From Cypionkella sp049896245 (GTDB taxonomy: Bacteria; Pseudomonadota; Alphaproteobacteria; Rhodobacterales; Rhodobacteraceae): a stretch of DNA of 64,000 nt. Position numbers and translations under genes: made by a program. Positions 50,909 to 60,420 of the stretch are shown here, one piece after another (the first letter of the stretch is position 1; each line of letters opens with the position of its first letter). Under the pieces are notes generated by a model. That model made no database searches. It was given only the letters and a program-made list of their open reading frames with translations, and was not told the origin of the DNA. The DNA lies in the NCBI RefSeq assembly GCF_049896245.1, contig NZ_JAFCTX010000012.1, positions 1 to 64,000 on the forward strand, read 5' to 3'.

Positions 50909-52021
50909 TTAGACCCGCTGTTCGGATGCGGTGTCGAAAATCGACGCCTTCGGAATATCCACCTTCAGATGCACCGGGGTGCCCGGTGCCATCCGGCGTT
51001 CCACCGGCACGCGAACCGACATTTTCAGACCGCCCTCGGCCTCCAGCCAGACCAGAGAATCCGCCCCCATCGGCTCGTCAATTTCCACCACCGCCGGGAT
51101 TGTCAGACCGGGTTCAGCGTGGTCCTGAATGTGCAGATGCTCGGGGCGCAACCCAAGGATGGCTTTCGGGCGCTCCAAAATCGCACCGCCCTCATAGCCC
51201 GCAAGGTTGATCCTGGTGCTGGCAAACTGAAACGCCGCCCCACCGTCAATCGTAGCCCCATGCAGGAAGTTCATCGACGGGCTGCCGATAAACCCCGCCA
51301 CGAACAGGTTCGACGGGCGGTTGTAGATTTCCTGTGGGGCGGCGAGTTGCTGGATCAGGCCGCCGCGCATCACCGCAATGCGGTCGGCCAAAGTCAAAGC
51401 CTCAATCTGATCATGCGTTACATAGACCATCGTGTTGTTCAGACGGCTGTGCAAGCGCTTGATTTCCACCCGCAATTCGCTGCGCAGCTTGGCATCCAAG
51501 TTCGACAAAGGCTCGTCAAACAGGAACACATCGACATCGCGCACCAAAGCCCGCCCGATGGCCACGCGTTGCCGCTGACCGCCCGACAAAGCCGCAGGTT
51601 TGCGGTCCAACAACGGCTCAATCTGCAAAATCCCCGCCGCCCGTGCGATGCGCTTGTCGATTTCGTCCTTCGGCATCCGGGCGTTTTTCAGGCCGAACGA
51701 CAGGTTGCCGCGCACCGTCATCTGCGGATACAAAGCGTAGCTTTGGAACACCATGCCGATGCCCCGCTCGGACGGTTCGGCCCAGGTGACGTTCTTGCCC
51801 TTAATCCAAATCTCGCCGTCGGTGATGTCCAACAGACCCGCCAAGCAGTTCAGCAAGGTCGATTTTCCGCAACCCGATGGCCCCAGCAGCACGATAAACT
51901 CGCCCTCTGCGACGTCGATATTCATGTTTTTCAGCACCGAAACCGAACCGAAATTCAAGCTCAGGTCTTTGACTTGGATGGAATGGGTCTGGATCGAAGG
52001 AGTCTGGTTAGAAGGAGTCAT
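50909..52021 (-). CDS. Carbohydrate ABC transporter ATPase (MalK/UgpC type)
   Basis: 370 residues: Walker A GPSGCGKSTLLN, signature LSGGQRQRVAIGRAL, Walker B VFLFDEPLSNLDAKLR, followed by the C-terminal regulatory OB-type domain (TOBE) of the MalK group. It powers the importer made of the two permeases and binding protein upstream. It is four bases from both neighbours. Confidence 0.9.
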   Translation of the reverse strand: MTPSNQTPSIQTHSIQVKDLSLNFGSVSVLKNMNIDVAEGEFIVLLGPSGCGKSTLLNCLAGLLDITDGEIWIKGKNVTWAEPSERGIGMVFQSYALYPQMTVRGNLSFGLKNARMPKDEIDKRIARAAGILQIEPLLDRKPAALSGGQRQRVAIGRALVRDVDVFLFDEPLSNLDAKLRSELRVEIKRLHSRLNNTMVYVTHDQIEALTLADRIAVMRGGLIQQLAAPQEIYNRPSNLFVAGFIGSPSMNFLHGATIDGGAAFQFASTRINLAGYEGGAILERPKAILGLRPEHLHIQDHAEPGLTIPAVVEIDEPMGADSLVWLEAEGGLKMSVRVPVERRMAPGTPVHLKVDIPKASIFDTASEQRV

Positions 52022-52025
52022 GGGG

Positions 52026-52952
52026 TCAGCCTTTCACGGCGCCAGCAGCAATGCCGCGAACAAAGAGTTTGCCAGAGACGAAGTAGATGATCAGCGGCAC
52101 AAGCCCCGTCAGCAACGTCGCCGCCATATTGACGTTATATTCCTTCACCCCCTGCACCGAGTTGACGATATTGTTCAGCTGCACCGTCATCGGGTAAATC
52201 TCGGGCTTGGTGAACACGACGCCGAACAGGAAGTCGTTCCAGATGCCGGTGATTTGAAGGATCAGCGCCACCACGAAAATCGGCAGACTCATCGGCACCA
52301 TGATCTGAAAGTATATCCGCCAGAACCCGGCACCATCGACGCGGGCGGCTTTGAACAATTCTTCCGGCAAGCTGCTGAAATAGTTCCGAAACAGCAAGGT
52401 CAGGATCGGCATCCCGAAGATGGTATGCACAAGGATCAAACCGTAGAGCGTGCCGTAAATCCCCAATTCGCGCAGCAGAATCACGATCGGGTAAAGCATG
52501 ATCTGATAAGGAATAAAGCTGCCGAAAATCAGGATGGTGAAGAACACTTCACTGCCTTTGAAGCGCCAGTTCACCAGCGCATAGCCGTTCACGCTTGCCA
52601 CGATGATCGAGATAATCACCGACGGCACAGTGATCATCACCGAGTTCCAGAAGCCCCTTGAAAGCCCGTCACAATTCAACCCGGTGCAAGCCTGCGACCA
52701 CGCCTTGACCCACGGCTGAAAGGTGATCTCGACCGGAGGGGCAAAGATATTGCCCATGCGGATTTCCGGCATGCCTTTCAGCGAGGTCATCACCATCACC
52801 CAAAGCGGCAGCAGGTAGTAGACTGACACCACAAACAAGGTGCCATAGAGCATGATATTGCCGCCAGAGAACCGCCGCTTCGGCTTGGCCCCGCGTGGCT
52901 GCACGCCCGTCGCGCCGTGACCCGCTCCGCCGTGAATTGCTACATCAGCCAT
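52026..52952 (-). CDS. Carbohydrate ABC transporter permease (MalG type)
   Basis: 308 residues from the ATG at 52952, overlapping the end of the partner permease by eight bases. Six membrane segments and the EAA loop (EELFKAARVDGAGFWRIYFQIMVPMS) typical of MalG. N-terminal 40 residues are cytoplasmic and basic. Confidence 0.9.
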   Translation of the reverse strand: MADVAIHGGAGHGATGVQPRGAKPKRRFSGGNIMLYGTLFVVSVYYLLPLWVMVMTSLKGMPEIRMGNIFAPPVEITFQPWVKAWSQACTGLNCDGLSRGFWNSVMITVPSVIISIIVASVNGYALVNWRFKGSEVFFTILIFGSFIPYQIMLYPIVILLRELGIYGTLYGLILVHTIFGMPILTLLFRNYFSSLPEELFKAARVDGAGFWRIYFQIMVPMSLPIFVVALILQITGIWNDFLFGVVFTKPEIYPMTVQLNNIVNSVQGVKEYNVNMAATLLTGLVPLIIYFVSGKLFVRGIAAGAVKG

Positions 52953-53838
52953 GCTTTTTGCCCCCAAATTCCAGATAGGCCCAAGGCACCAGCACGATCA
53001 GCACCGACAGCAGCATCATCGTGCTGGCGGCAAAGCCTTGGCCAAGGTTTTGCGCGGTGAACATATAGCGATACACATACATTGCAGGCACCTGGCTGGC
53101 ATTGCCCGGCCCGCCGGAAGTTTGTGCGACCACCAGATCGTACAGCTTGATGATGCCTGCCGCGACGATCACCAAAGTGGTCATAAACACCGGCCGCATC
53201 ATCGGGATCACCACGAAGATGTAGGTTTTCCACTTTGGGATGCCGTCGACGCGAGAGGCTTTCCAGATATCTTCATCAATGCCACGCAGGCCCGCCAGCA
53301 TCAGACACATGGTAAATCCCGTGCCCTGCCACAAACCAGCAATCAGCAAACCATACAAAACCGTATTTGGATTGTGCAGCGGATCGAAGGTGAAAGTCTC
53401 AAACCCCATCCGGCGCACCACCTCTTGAATCCCCATCTCGGGGTTCAAAATCCACTGCCAGACGAGGCCGGTGACGATGAAGGACAAAGCGAAAGGATAC
53501 AGCATGATGGTGCGGAATGTGTCTTCAAAGCGGATTTTCTGATCCAGCAGCACCGCCAGCACAAAGCCCATCACGATGGTGAAGATCAGCGACATCACGC
53601 CATAAAACGCAAGGTTCCAGATAGCGGCATTCCACAGATCATTCGACCAAAGCCGCTTGTATTGGTCGATACCAACAAACTCCAACCGCGGTAACAGCTT
53701 GGAATTGGTGAAGGAATACAGCACCGTCCACAATGTGCCACCGACGAACACCACCATGGTGGTCAGCACCATCGGCACCGCCGCGACCTTGGCATTCAGG
53801 TTGCGAAACAGCCGCAGCCCCCTTGGTTTTCCTGCCAT
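52945..53838 (-). CDS. Carbohydrate ABC transporter permease (MalF type)
   Basis: 297 residues, six predicted membrane segments and the EAA loop DEDIWKASRVDGIPKWKTYIFVVIPMM. Partner of the MalG-type permease. It lies 85 bases downstream of the binding-protein gene behind a terminator-like hairpin, which would lower its level relative to the binding protein. Confidence 0.9.
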   Translation of the reverse strand: MAGKPRGLRLFRNLNAKVAAVPMVLTTMVVFVGGTLWTVLYSFTNSKLLPRLEFVGIDQYKRLWSNDLWNAAIWNLAFYGVMSLIFTIVMGFVLAVLLDQKIRFEDTFRTIMLYPFALSFIVTGLVWQWILNPEMGIQEVVRRMGFETFTFDPLHNPNTVLYGLLIAGLWQGTGFTMCLMLAGLRGIDEDIWKASRVDGIPKWKTYIFVVIPMMRPVFMTTLVIVAAGIIKLYDLVVAQTSGGPGNASQVPAMYVYRYMFTAQNLGQGFAASTMMLLSVLIVLVPWAYLEFGGKKHG

Positions 53839-53875
53839 GCTCTACCTTCTCCCCCGCAAATCCGTACCTGGTCAC

Positions 53876-53910
53876 AAAAGCGCCGCCCGAACGGGTCGGA
53901 CGGCGCTTTT
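53876..53910 (-). terminator. Hairpin between binding protein and permease genes
   Basis: Fifteen-base arms (AAAAGCGCCGCCCGA / TCGGACGGCGCTTTT, one mismatch) around a 5-base loop. On the minus strand the arm ends in TTTT. It is probably a partial terminator or mRNA-stabilising hairpin that keeps binding-protein mRNA in excess. Confidence 0.7.
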
Positions 53911-53922
53911 GCAGTGCAAGGC

Positions 53923-55152
53923 TTAAAGCCCGGTTTTCAGGATTTCGACGTAACGCGCTTGGGCATCTTCTGGGGTCATGTCGCCGCTCCAGAATTCGCT
54001 TTGCATGTCGCCCAGCTGCGTCTGCACATCCGGCGACCAAACCTGATCGCCAGCGGGCACGACATTGCCGGATTTCAGAATCTCAAGACCCTTTTTCATG
54101 CAATCATTGGCGGCAGACATGTCGATATCGCCCCGGATCGGCAGCGAGCCTTTCTTCAGGTTGAACGCCACCTGCACATCCGGGCTGACCAGCAGCGCCG
54201 CCAGACGTTTTTGTGCGGCTTCCTGATCGGGATCGGTCAGTTTCGGGAAATAGAACGCATCGCCGCCGGTCGAAAGGTAAGCGTTCAGCCCCAGCCCCGG
54301 CAGGCAGGTGTAATCCTTGCCGGCGACCTTGCCTGCCACCGCAAACTCACCCTGCGCCCAGTCGCCCATGATCTGACCCGCCGCTTCGCCGGTGATCACC
54401 ATGTTGGTGGCTTGGTTCCAGTCTTGCACCGTCGATTTCGACGCCAGTTTGCGCGCATCCGCCGAGGCTTGGAACACCTTCAGCATCTCAGGACCCGCTG
54501 CGGCTTCCATATCTTTGTCGACGTTGACCTTCTTCCACAGATCAAGCCCACCGATGCCAACCGCAATCGCGTTGAACGCAAGGTTTGACTGCCAAGCCTG
54601 GCGGCCCAAAGCCAACGGGATCTTTCCAGCCGCTTCAACCTGTGGTGCCGAGGCTACAAATTCCGTCCAGTTGGTCGGGATCGGGATGCCCAGATCTTCG
54701 TAAATCTTGTTGTTGATCCACAGCCATTCCGGCGAGTGAATGTTCATTGGCGCACAGTAAACCTTGCCGTCAATCGTGCAACCATCCAGCAGCGAGATCG
54801 GGTTGATCACGTCGCGCCACTTGTTGGCTTCGGCCACATCGGTCAGATCCAGCATCAAGCCAGCCTGCACCAGCTCCAAAGCTTGCTGGCCGTGGTTGAA
54901 CTGCGTCGCCCCCATCGGATCGCCGCCGGTGATGCGTGCGATCATCACCGGGCGGGCGGTATCACCGCCACCTGCAATCGCGCCATCGACCCAATGATCG
55001 CCCGATGCATCAAAGGCTTTCGCAAGTTCGGCCACCGCCGCCGCTTCGCCGCCAGAGGTCCACCAATGGGTGACTTCCAGATCGGTGGCATAGGCCCCGG
55101 ACGGCAGTGCCACCGACAACAACAGGCCAGCAACCAGTTTCCAATTCTTCAT
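53923..55152 (-). CDS. Carbohydrate ABC transporter substrate-binding protein (family 1)
   Basis: 409 residues from the ATG at 55152. A signal peptide (KNWKLVAGLLLSVALPSGAYA) leads to the mature start TDLEVTHWWTSGGEAAAVAELAKAF. It is of the multi-sugar binding type. It captures an oligosaccharide, probably a mannoside, for the importer. It is the first gene after the tandem LacI-type operators on the minus strand. Confidence 0.9.
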   Translation of the reverse strand: MKNWKLVAGLLLSVALPSGAYATDLEVTHWWTSGGEAAAVAELAKAFDASGDHWVDGAIAGGGDTARPVMIARITGGDPMGATQFNHGQQALELVQAGLMLDLTDVAEANKWRDVINPISLLDGCTIDGKVYCAPMNIHSPEWLWINNKIYEDLGIPIPTNWTEFVASAPQVEAAGKIPLALGRQAWQSNLAFNAIAVGIGGLDLWKKVNVDKDMEAAAGPEMLKVFQASADARKLASKSTVQDWNQATNMVITGEAAGQIMGDWAQGEFAVAGKVAGKDYTCLPGLGLNAYLSTGGDAFYFPKLTDPDQEAAQKRLAALLVSPDVQVAFNLKKGSLPIRGDIDMSAANDCMKKGLEILKSGNVVPAGDQVWSPDVQTQLGDMQSEFWSGDMTPEDAQARYVEILKTGL

Positions 55153-55186
55153 AAGATCCTCCCAGATCATTAAGCTTTCGCGGTTT

Positions 55187-55221
55187 CTATATCGTTATAG
55201 TCCGATCCTATAACGTTATAG
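55187..55221. promoter_or_regulatory. Two tandem LacI-type operators, 21 bp apart
   Basis: CTATATCGTTATAG (55187-55200, one symmetric mismatch) and CTATAACGTTATAG (55208-55221, perfect palindrome with the central CG typical of LacI-family operators). Their starts are 21 bases apart, two turns of the helix. They lie between the divergent binding-protein and lacI-like genes and most probably bind the regulator at 55472. Confidence 0.8.
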
Positions 55222-55471
55222 TTTTTTCAATCAAGCAATCTTTTCGCTTGTCGGTTGTAAAATTCTGCGCCTTGATGATTGTGGTATGTGCAGGATCTTC
55301 GGTTTGGGCGGTGCCGTTTGCGGGTGAGGAAGTCTCTGAAATTATGGGCAAGTTGGCGCGCTTTGCCATCGCAACTCATCGGGCATCCGCCGCAGGTCGC
55401 ACCGGAAAAAGCGAATCACAGGGCTGGAAGATTGCGTGGATTACCGCCAAAAGAAGCGGCAGGGTTCGGGA

Positions 55472-56512
55472 ATGGACGCGATGACAGAATCACCCCTGCC
55501 CCTTGTTGGGGCGGAACGGCCCACGCTGAAAACCATCGCCGCCGCCACCGGGCTTGCGATTGCCACGGTCAGCCGGGCGCTAAAAGATGCGCCCGATATT
55601 GGTGAGGAAACCAAGCGCCGCGTGCGCGAAACCGCGTTGAAACTGGGCTACAGGCAGAATCGCGCGGCTGTGCGTTTGCGCACCGGAAAGACCAATGTGA
55701 TTGCCTTGCTGCTCTCGACTGAATCCGATGTGATGAACCACACCTCCAAGCTTTTATACTCGATCGCCGACGCCCTGCGCGGCACCGCCTACCACCTGGT
55801 GGTGATGCCGTTCTTTCGCGACCAAGACCCGATGGACCCGGTGCGCTATATCGTCGAGACCGAAAGCGCCGATGGCATCATCCTGAACCAGACCAAGCCC
55901 GACGATCCGCGCATCCGTTATATGACCGAGCATCACATCCCCTTCGCCACGCATGGCCGCACCGATATGGGGCTCGATCACCCTTATTTCGACTATGACA
56001 ACGAAGCCTTTGGCCGCTTGGCCGTGCAAGCCTTGGCCGAACGCCAGCGCCGCCATGTCTTGATGATCGCCCCGCCGCGCAACCATATGTATGCCCGCCA
56101 TATGATCATCGGGGCCAGCCAAGAGGCCGCTGCGCGCAATATGCGATTTGAATTGGCAACCGAAATCACCTCGGACAGTTCTGCCGATGATATCGAAATC
56201 GCCATTGCCTGTCGGTTCGCAAGCTCCCCCCCCGATTGCATCATCGCCGGATCAACCACGGGCGCGATTGCAGCGGTGGCCGGGGCCGAACGTGTCGGCT
56301 TACAGATTGGCCAAGATTTCGATGTGGTGGCAAAAGAGGCGATCCGCCTGTTGCACCGCTTTCGCAAAGAGATGATCGTGGTGCAAGAAGATGTGGCGCG
56401 TGCCGGGAACTTTCTGGCCCGCGCCGTGATGGCCGCGATAGAGGGCCGCGCGCCGGATCAGGGACAAGCACTGGAAGTGCCGCAAGCCACGGACTTCCGC
56501 ACGGGAAATTAG
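55472..56512 (+). CDS. LacI-family regulator of the carbohydrate locus
   Basis: 346 residues from the ATG at 55472 (ATG at 55481 is possible). The HTH and hinge are at about 17-75 (TLKTIAAATGLAIATVSRALKDAPDIGEETKRRV, LGYRQNRAAVRLRTGKTN). The sugar-binding domain follows with the family's VIALLLSTE and IILNQTKPDDP. Palindromic operators lie to its left. It should repress both transcripts and lift repression when a sugar, probably a mannoside product, binds. An adjacent sugar isomerase gene follows after nine bases. Confidence 0.9.
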   Translation: MDAMTESPLPLVGAERPTLKTIAAATGLAIATVSRALKDAPDIGEETKRRVRETALKLGYRQNRAAVRLRTGKTNVIALLLSTESDVMNHTSKLLYSIADALRGTAYHLVVMPFFRDQDPMDPVRYIVETESADGIILNQTKPDDPRIRYMTEHHIPFATHGRTDMGLDHPYFDYDNEAFGRLAVQALAERQRRHVLMIAPPRNHMYARHMIIGASQEAAARNMRFELATEITSDSSADDIEIAIACRFASSPPDCIIAGSTTGAIAAVAGAERVGLQIGQDFDVVAKEAIRLLHRFRKEMIVVQEDVARAGNFLARAVMAAIEGRAPDQGQALEVPQATDFRTGN

Positions 56513-56521
56513 GGAGAGACC

Positions 56522-57577
56522 ATGAAAACGATCAAAGGCCCGGCGCTGTTTCTGGCGCAATTCGCAGGCGATGCAGCGCCGTTCAACTCATTGGATGCCA
56601 TCACAAAATGGGCCGCCGACTGCGGTTACAAAGGCGTGCAGATCCCATCATGGGACGCGCGGCTGATTGATCTTGACCGCGCCGCCAGTTCAAAAACCTA
56701 TTGCGATGAAATCAAAGGCATCGCTGCCGCGAATGGCGTGCAGATCACCGAACTCTCCACCCACCTGCAAGGCCAGTTGGTCGCGGTGCATCCCGCCTAT
56801 GACACCCAGTTTGATGGCTTCGCCGCCCCAGAAGTGCGCGGCAACCCGCAAGCCCGGCAGGAATGGGCGGTGGATCAAGTCACCAAAGCCCTGACCGCCT
56901 CCAAAAACCTTGGTCTCACCGCGCATGCCACCTTCTCGGGCGCGCTGGCTTGGCCCTACCTCTACCCATGGCCGCAGCGTCCCGCAGGTCTGGTCGAGGA
57001 AGCCTTCAATGAACTCGCCCGCCGCTGGACGCCGCTGCTGGATCACGCCGATGCCTGCGGTATTGATCTATGTTATGAGATTCACCCCGGCGAAGACCTG
57101 CATGATGGCATCTCGTTTGAGATGTTTCTGGAGCGTGTCAACAACCACCCCCGCGCCAACATGCTATACGATCCCAGCCACTATGTGCTGCAACACCTTG
57201 ATTACCTTGAGCATATCGACATCTACCACGAGCGGATCAAGATGTTCCACGTCAAGGATGCTGAACTCAACCCCACAGGCCGCCAAGGTGTCTATGGTGG
57301 CTTTCAATCCTGGATCAACCGCGCGGGCCGCTTCCGTTCGGTGGGCGATGGTCAGGTCGATTTCGGCGGCATCTTCTCAAAACTGACGCAATACGGCTTT
57401 GACGGCTGGGCAGTAGTGGAATGGGAATGTTGCATCAAGCATCCCGAAGACGGCGCGCGCGAAGGTGCTGCTTATGTCGCCAAACAGATCATCCGCGTCA
57501 CCGAGAAGGCGTTTGACGATTTCGCCGACGCGGGCACCGACCGCGCCGCCAACCGCCGCATGTTGGGATTGGAGTAG
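56522..57577 (+). CDS. Sugar phosphate isomerase/epimerase (xylose isomerase-like)
   Basis: 351 residues with a TIM barrel: CYEIHPGEDLHDG, NMLYDPSHYVLQ, FHVKDAELNP and VVEWECC carry the metal-binding Glu, Asp, His and Glu residues. It is longer than the 249-residue isomerase in the other operon and not obviously a copy of it. The ATG is nine bases after the LacI gene and a Shine-Dalgarno sequence (GGGAGAG) precedes it. Confidence 0.88.
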   Translation: MKTIKGPALFLAQFAGDAAPFNSLDAITKWAADCGYKGVQIPSWDARLIDLDRAASSKTYCDEIKGIAAANGVQITELSTHLQGQLVAVHPAYDTQFDGFAAPEVRGNPQARQEWAVDQVTKALTASKNLGLTAHATFSGALAWPYLYPWPQRPAGLVEEAFNELARRWTPLLDHADACGIDLCYEIHPGEDLHDGISFEMFLERVNNHPRANMLYDPSHYVLQHLDYLEHIDIYHERIKMFHVKDAELNPTGRQGVYGGFQSWINRAGRFRSVGDGQVDFGGIFSKLTQYGFDGWAVVEWECCIKHPEDGAREGAAYVAKQIIRVTEKAFDDFADAGTDRAANRRMLGLE

Positions 57578-57580
57578 ATC

Positions 57581-58741
57581 ATGGCCATCACCGCAGCCCA
57601 CACCGCACGCGCCCCCCGCATCCGCCTTGGTATGGTGGGCGGCGGGCGCGGCGCTTTCATCGGTGCCGTCCACCGCATCGCCTCGCGCATTGACGATCAA
57701 TACGAACTGGTCGCAGGCGCGTTTTCGTCAGACCCCGAACGCTCCGCCGCCTCTGCCGCCGATCTTGGGGTTCCGCGCAGCTATGGGTCATTCACCGAAA
57801 TGGCGCAAAAAGAAGCCCGCCGCAAAGACGGCATCGAGGCTGTCGCCATCGTCACCCCCAACCACATGCACGCCCCCGTCGCTTTGGAGTTTCTGAAGCG
57901 CGGCATTCATGTGATCTGCGACAAACCGCTGACCGCCACCTTGCCCGAGGCCAAGAAACTGGCGAAAGCCGCCGAAGCCTCTGGCGTGGTCTTCGCCCTC
58001 ACCCACAACTACACCGGCTACCCGATGATCCGCCAAGCCAAAGCCATGGTGCAGGCGGGCGATCTGGGCGACATTCGCCTTGTGCAGGTCGAATACGCGC
58101 AAGACTGGCTGGCGCACGAGGTGGACAACAAGCAGGCCGATTGGCGCACCGATCCGGCCCGGTCCGGCGCGGGTGGATCGACGGGGGATATTGGCACCCA
58201 TGCGTTCAATCTTGCAAATTTCGTCTCCGGCCTGAGCCTCTCCGAACTCGCAGCCGACCTGCAAAGCTTCGTTCCGGGCCGCCGTGTCGATGACAACGCC
58301 CATGTCCTGCTGCGCTACACCTCAGGTGCGCGTGGCATGCTGTGGTGTTCACAAGTGGCTGCGGGGCAAGAAAACGGCCTGCGCTTGCGGATTTACGGCA
58401 CCAAAGCCGGGATCGAGTGGGAGCAAGAAAACCCCAACTACCTCTGGGTCACGCCCATCGGGGCGCCGCGCTACCGCCTGACCCGTGGCGGCGCTGGCAC
58501 CGGCGATGCCGCAGCCCGCGTCACCCGCATCCCACCCGGCCATCCCGAAGGCTATCTGGAAGGCTTCGCCAATATCTACGCCGAGGCCGGACGCGCCATT
58601 ATCGCGCGGCGCGACGGCAGCCTACTGGATAGCGCGGTCAGCTTTCCGGGGCTGAAAGAGGGCCTTGAAGGCGTCGCCTTTGTCGATGCCTGCGTGCGGT
58701 CTTCGGGTAAGAATGGCGCTTGGACGAAACTGGCGCTGTAA
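57581..58741 (+). CDS. Gfo/Idh/MocA-family oxidoreductase
   Basis: 386 residues. Rossmann motif RLGMVGGGRGAFIGAVH, the catalytic motif CDKPLTATL, then the C-terminal sheet domain with GSTGDIGTHAFNL. Follows the isomerase by three bases. With it, the locus has a second oxidoreductase/isomerase pair, so two different sugar intermediates or two steps of one route are likely. Confidence 0.88.
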   Translation: MAITAAHTARAPRIRLGMVGGGRGAFIGAVHRIASRIDDQYELVAGAFSSDPERSAASAADLGVPRSYGSFTEMAQKEARRKDGIEAVAIVTPNHMHAPVALEFLKRGIHVICDKPLTATLPEAKKLAKAAEASGVVFALTHNYTGYPMIRQAKAMVQAGDLGDIRLVQVEYAQDWLAHEVDNKQADWRTDPARSGAGGSTGDIGTHAFNLANFVSGLSLSELAADLQSFVPGRRVDDNAHVLLRYTSGARGMLWCSQVAAGQENGLRLRIYGTKAGIEWEQENPNYLWVTPIGAPRYRLTRGGAGTGDAAARVTRIPPGHPEGYLEGFANIYAEAGRAIIARRDGSLLDSAVSFPGLKEGLEGVAFVDACVRSSGKNGAWTKLAL

Positions 58742-58752
58742 CACCGCCTGCC

Positions 58753-58816
58753 CCCCGCGCAACCGGAATTTTCGAAAATTCCGGCACGATTTTTCTCAAA
58801 AATCGGCTGCGCGGGG
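58753..58816. terminator. Nested inverted repeats between convergent genes (bidirectional terminator)
   Basis: Outer arms CCCCGCGCA (58753-58761) and TGCGCGGGG (58808-58816) enclose two hairpins: a perfect 22-bp palindrome (58763-58784) and the 19-bp repeat CGATTTTT-CTC-AAAAATCG (58787-58805). The whole could fold as a three-way junction. It lies between the stop of the oxidoreductase gene and the stop of trgB, so it could end both transcripts. Confidence 0.75.
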
Positions 58817-58817
58817 C

Positions 58818-59963
58818 TCAAACGTTGCGCAACCGATCCCGGTTCTGAGCCAGCCAAAACGCCGTCAGCACCGTCGGCGCATTGGAAATCTCGCCCGACC
58901 CCACCAGCGCCATCAGCCGCTCAAAGCTGATCAAATGGCCGCGAATATCTTCCGCCTCACCATCCACCCCAAACACCCCCGCCGCCGTGTCCGGCAGATC
59001 GGTCAGCGCGACAAACGAATACAGGAACTCGGCAGAACACCCCGGCGTCGGATAATAGCGCGCGACCGGCAGCAGATCCGTCAGCACCAAGCCCGCCTCC
59101 TCCACCGCCTCGCGCTTTGCCGCCGCAACAGGCGTTTCCCCCGGATCAATCCGCCCCGCTATCGCCTCGATCTGCCAAGGTTGCGGATCGCCGCGCAGAT
59201 AGGGGCCAGCGCGGAACTGATCAATCACCAAAACCCGGTCACGCACGGGGTCATAAGGCAGCACCGTCACCGCATCGCAGGCGATGAACCCGGCCCGCGT
59301 CACCTGCGGGCTCATGCTGCCGTCAAAGCGCCGGAAACTGACGTCGATCTCCTCCATCGCGAAAAACCGCGCGTAGGGTTCGCGCAGCGCCGCAACCGCC
59401 ACATCCCCCGCCTCGGCATGATGGCGCAACGCGGTCGGCGCACCGCGTGATGCCCGCACCCGAGACGCCCCCCGCGCCAACATCTGCTCAAACCGCGCCG
59501 CCACTGCACGCGGCGGCTTCACCCCGAACAGCGCCAGATAATCCTTGGCCATCGCCACAAACTCCGCGCCATAAATGCGCTGCCAATCGGCCAAAAGCCA
59601 AGGCGCGCCACGGCTGCGCGGGCAATCTGATACGTCCGCAATATATACAAAAGCCTCGATTGCACCCTCGGCATGGATCACCTGCATGGGATGCGCGCGA
59701 AAGCCAAAGCCGCCCTCAAAGAAATCCAGTCGCGCCACATCGAGATCAGAGTCTGCGTGCAACAATATCCCCTCTGCCTGCGCGCCCATCAGGGGCGCGA
59801 GGATCGGAAAGCTGCTGTCCTTAGCCCAAAACAACGCATGATCGGCAAGCGCCGCAGATTGAACTTCGAAAGCATGCCCCAGCACCGCTTCCAACAGCGG
59901 CAAATGCCGCAACGTGCCGCAGAAAAAGTAACGCCTGCTCAAGACCAGCGCTTCCCGGCCCAT
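58818..59963 (-). CDS. trgB: TrgB: gamma-glutamylcyclotransferase-like domain fused to Nudix hydrolase
   Basis: 381 residues. The N-terminal AIG2-type domain begins YFFCGTLRHLPLLEAVLG; the C-terminal domain has a complete Nudix box at 270-292 (G-x5-E-x7-REAVEEAGL). In Rhodobacter sphaeroides TrgB contributes to tellurite resistance; the Nudix part resembles ADP-ribose pyrophosphatases. The ATG at 59963 overlaps trgA by 25 bases; a TTG at 59942 overlapping its stop (TTGA) is an alternative start. Part of the trgA-trgB transcript. Confidence 0.85.
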   Translation of the reverse strand: MGREALVLSRRYFFCGTLRHLPLLEAVLGHAFEVQSAALADHALFWAKDSSFPILAPLMGAQAEGILLHADSDLDVARLDFFEGGFGFRAHPMQVIHAEGAIEAFVYIADVSDCPRSRGAPWLLADWQRIYGAEFVAMAKDYLALFGVKPPRAVAARFEQMLARGASRVRASRGAPTALRHHAEAGDVAVAALREPYARFFAMEEIDVSFRRFDGSMSPQVTRAGFIACDAVTVLPYDPVRDRVLVIDQFRAGPYLRGDPQPWQIEAIAGRIDPGETPVAAAKREAVEEAGLVLTDLLPVARYYPTPGCSAEFLYSFVALTDLPDTAAGVFGVDGEAEDIRGHLISFERLMALVGSGEISNAPTVLTAFWLAQNRDRLRNV

Positions 59964-60379
59964 TCGCTGGCCAGCCCTGCGACAACGCCGCCGATCAGGA
60001 TCACCCCCAGCATATCCGGCACCACCAGCATTTTGCCGTAATCAAACATCAGCTGGAAAACCCCCAAAACCGCTTCCATCGGGCCGTCATACATCATCCG
60101 CATGGATTTCTTCAGCATGAAGTACAGCGAAAACGCCAACAGCGCCCAAAACACCAGAATCAGCGCCGTCACCAGCCCGGCGTTGATCGCCTCGCGGTAG
60201 CCTTTGCGCGTCAGCTTGCCCATCACCAGCCAACCGGTGATAAAGCCAATCGCTGCCGTGATCTCGCGGAAATAGCCCAAAGGTGTGCCCTCGGGCAGAT
60301 ATTTCACAAACGTCTGCGCTGCGAGAAAACCCAGAAGCGCATAGGCAACCGCAGCGACAAGTTTTGAGGCAGTGGGCAT
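59939..60379 (-). CDS. trgA: TrgA family membrane protein
   Basis: 146 residues with about four hydrophobic segments (LVAAVAYALLGFLAAQTF, EITAAIGFITGWLVMG, ITALILVFWALLAFSLYF-like, MLGVILIGGVVAGLASEWA). It matches the TrgA family of Rhodobacter, which with TrgB raises tellurite resistance. Its role in the membrane is otherwise unknown. Confidence 0.8.
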   Translation of the reverse strand: MPTASKLVAAVAYALLGFLAAQTFVKYLPEGTPLGYFREITAAIGFITGWLVMGKLTRKGYREAINAGLVTALILVFWALLAFSLYFMLKKSMRMMYDGPMEAVLGVFQLMFDYGKMLVVPDMLGVILIGGVVAGLASEWAGKRWS

Positions 60380-60420
60380 GGCGATCCTTCATCTGTACAA
60401 GCCAGACCGCCCTGCCGCGT

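Noticed and set aside
55248..55484. Short frame with hydrophobic start upstream of the LacI gene
   Set aside because: It spans the promoter region and overlaps the regulator start; no similarity or ribosome binding site.
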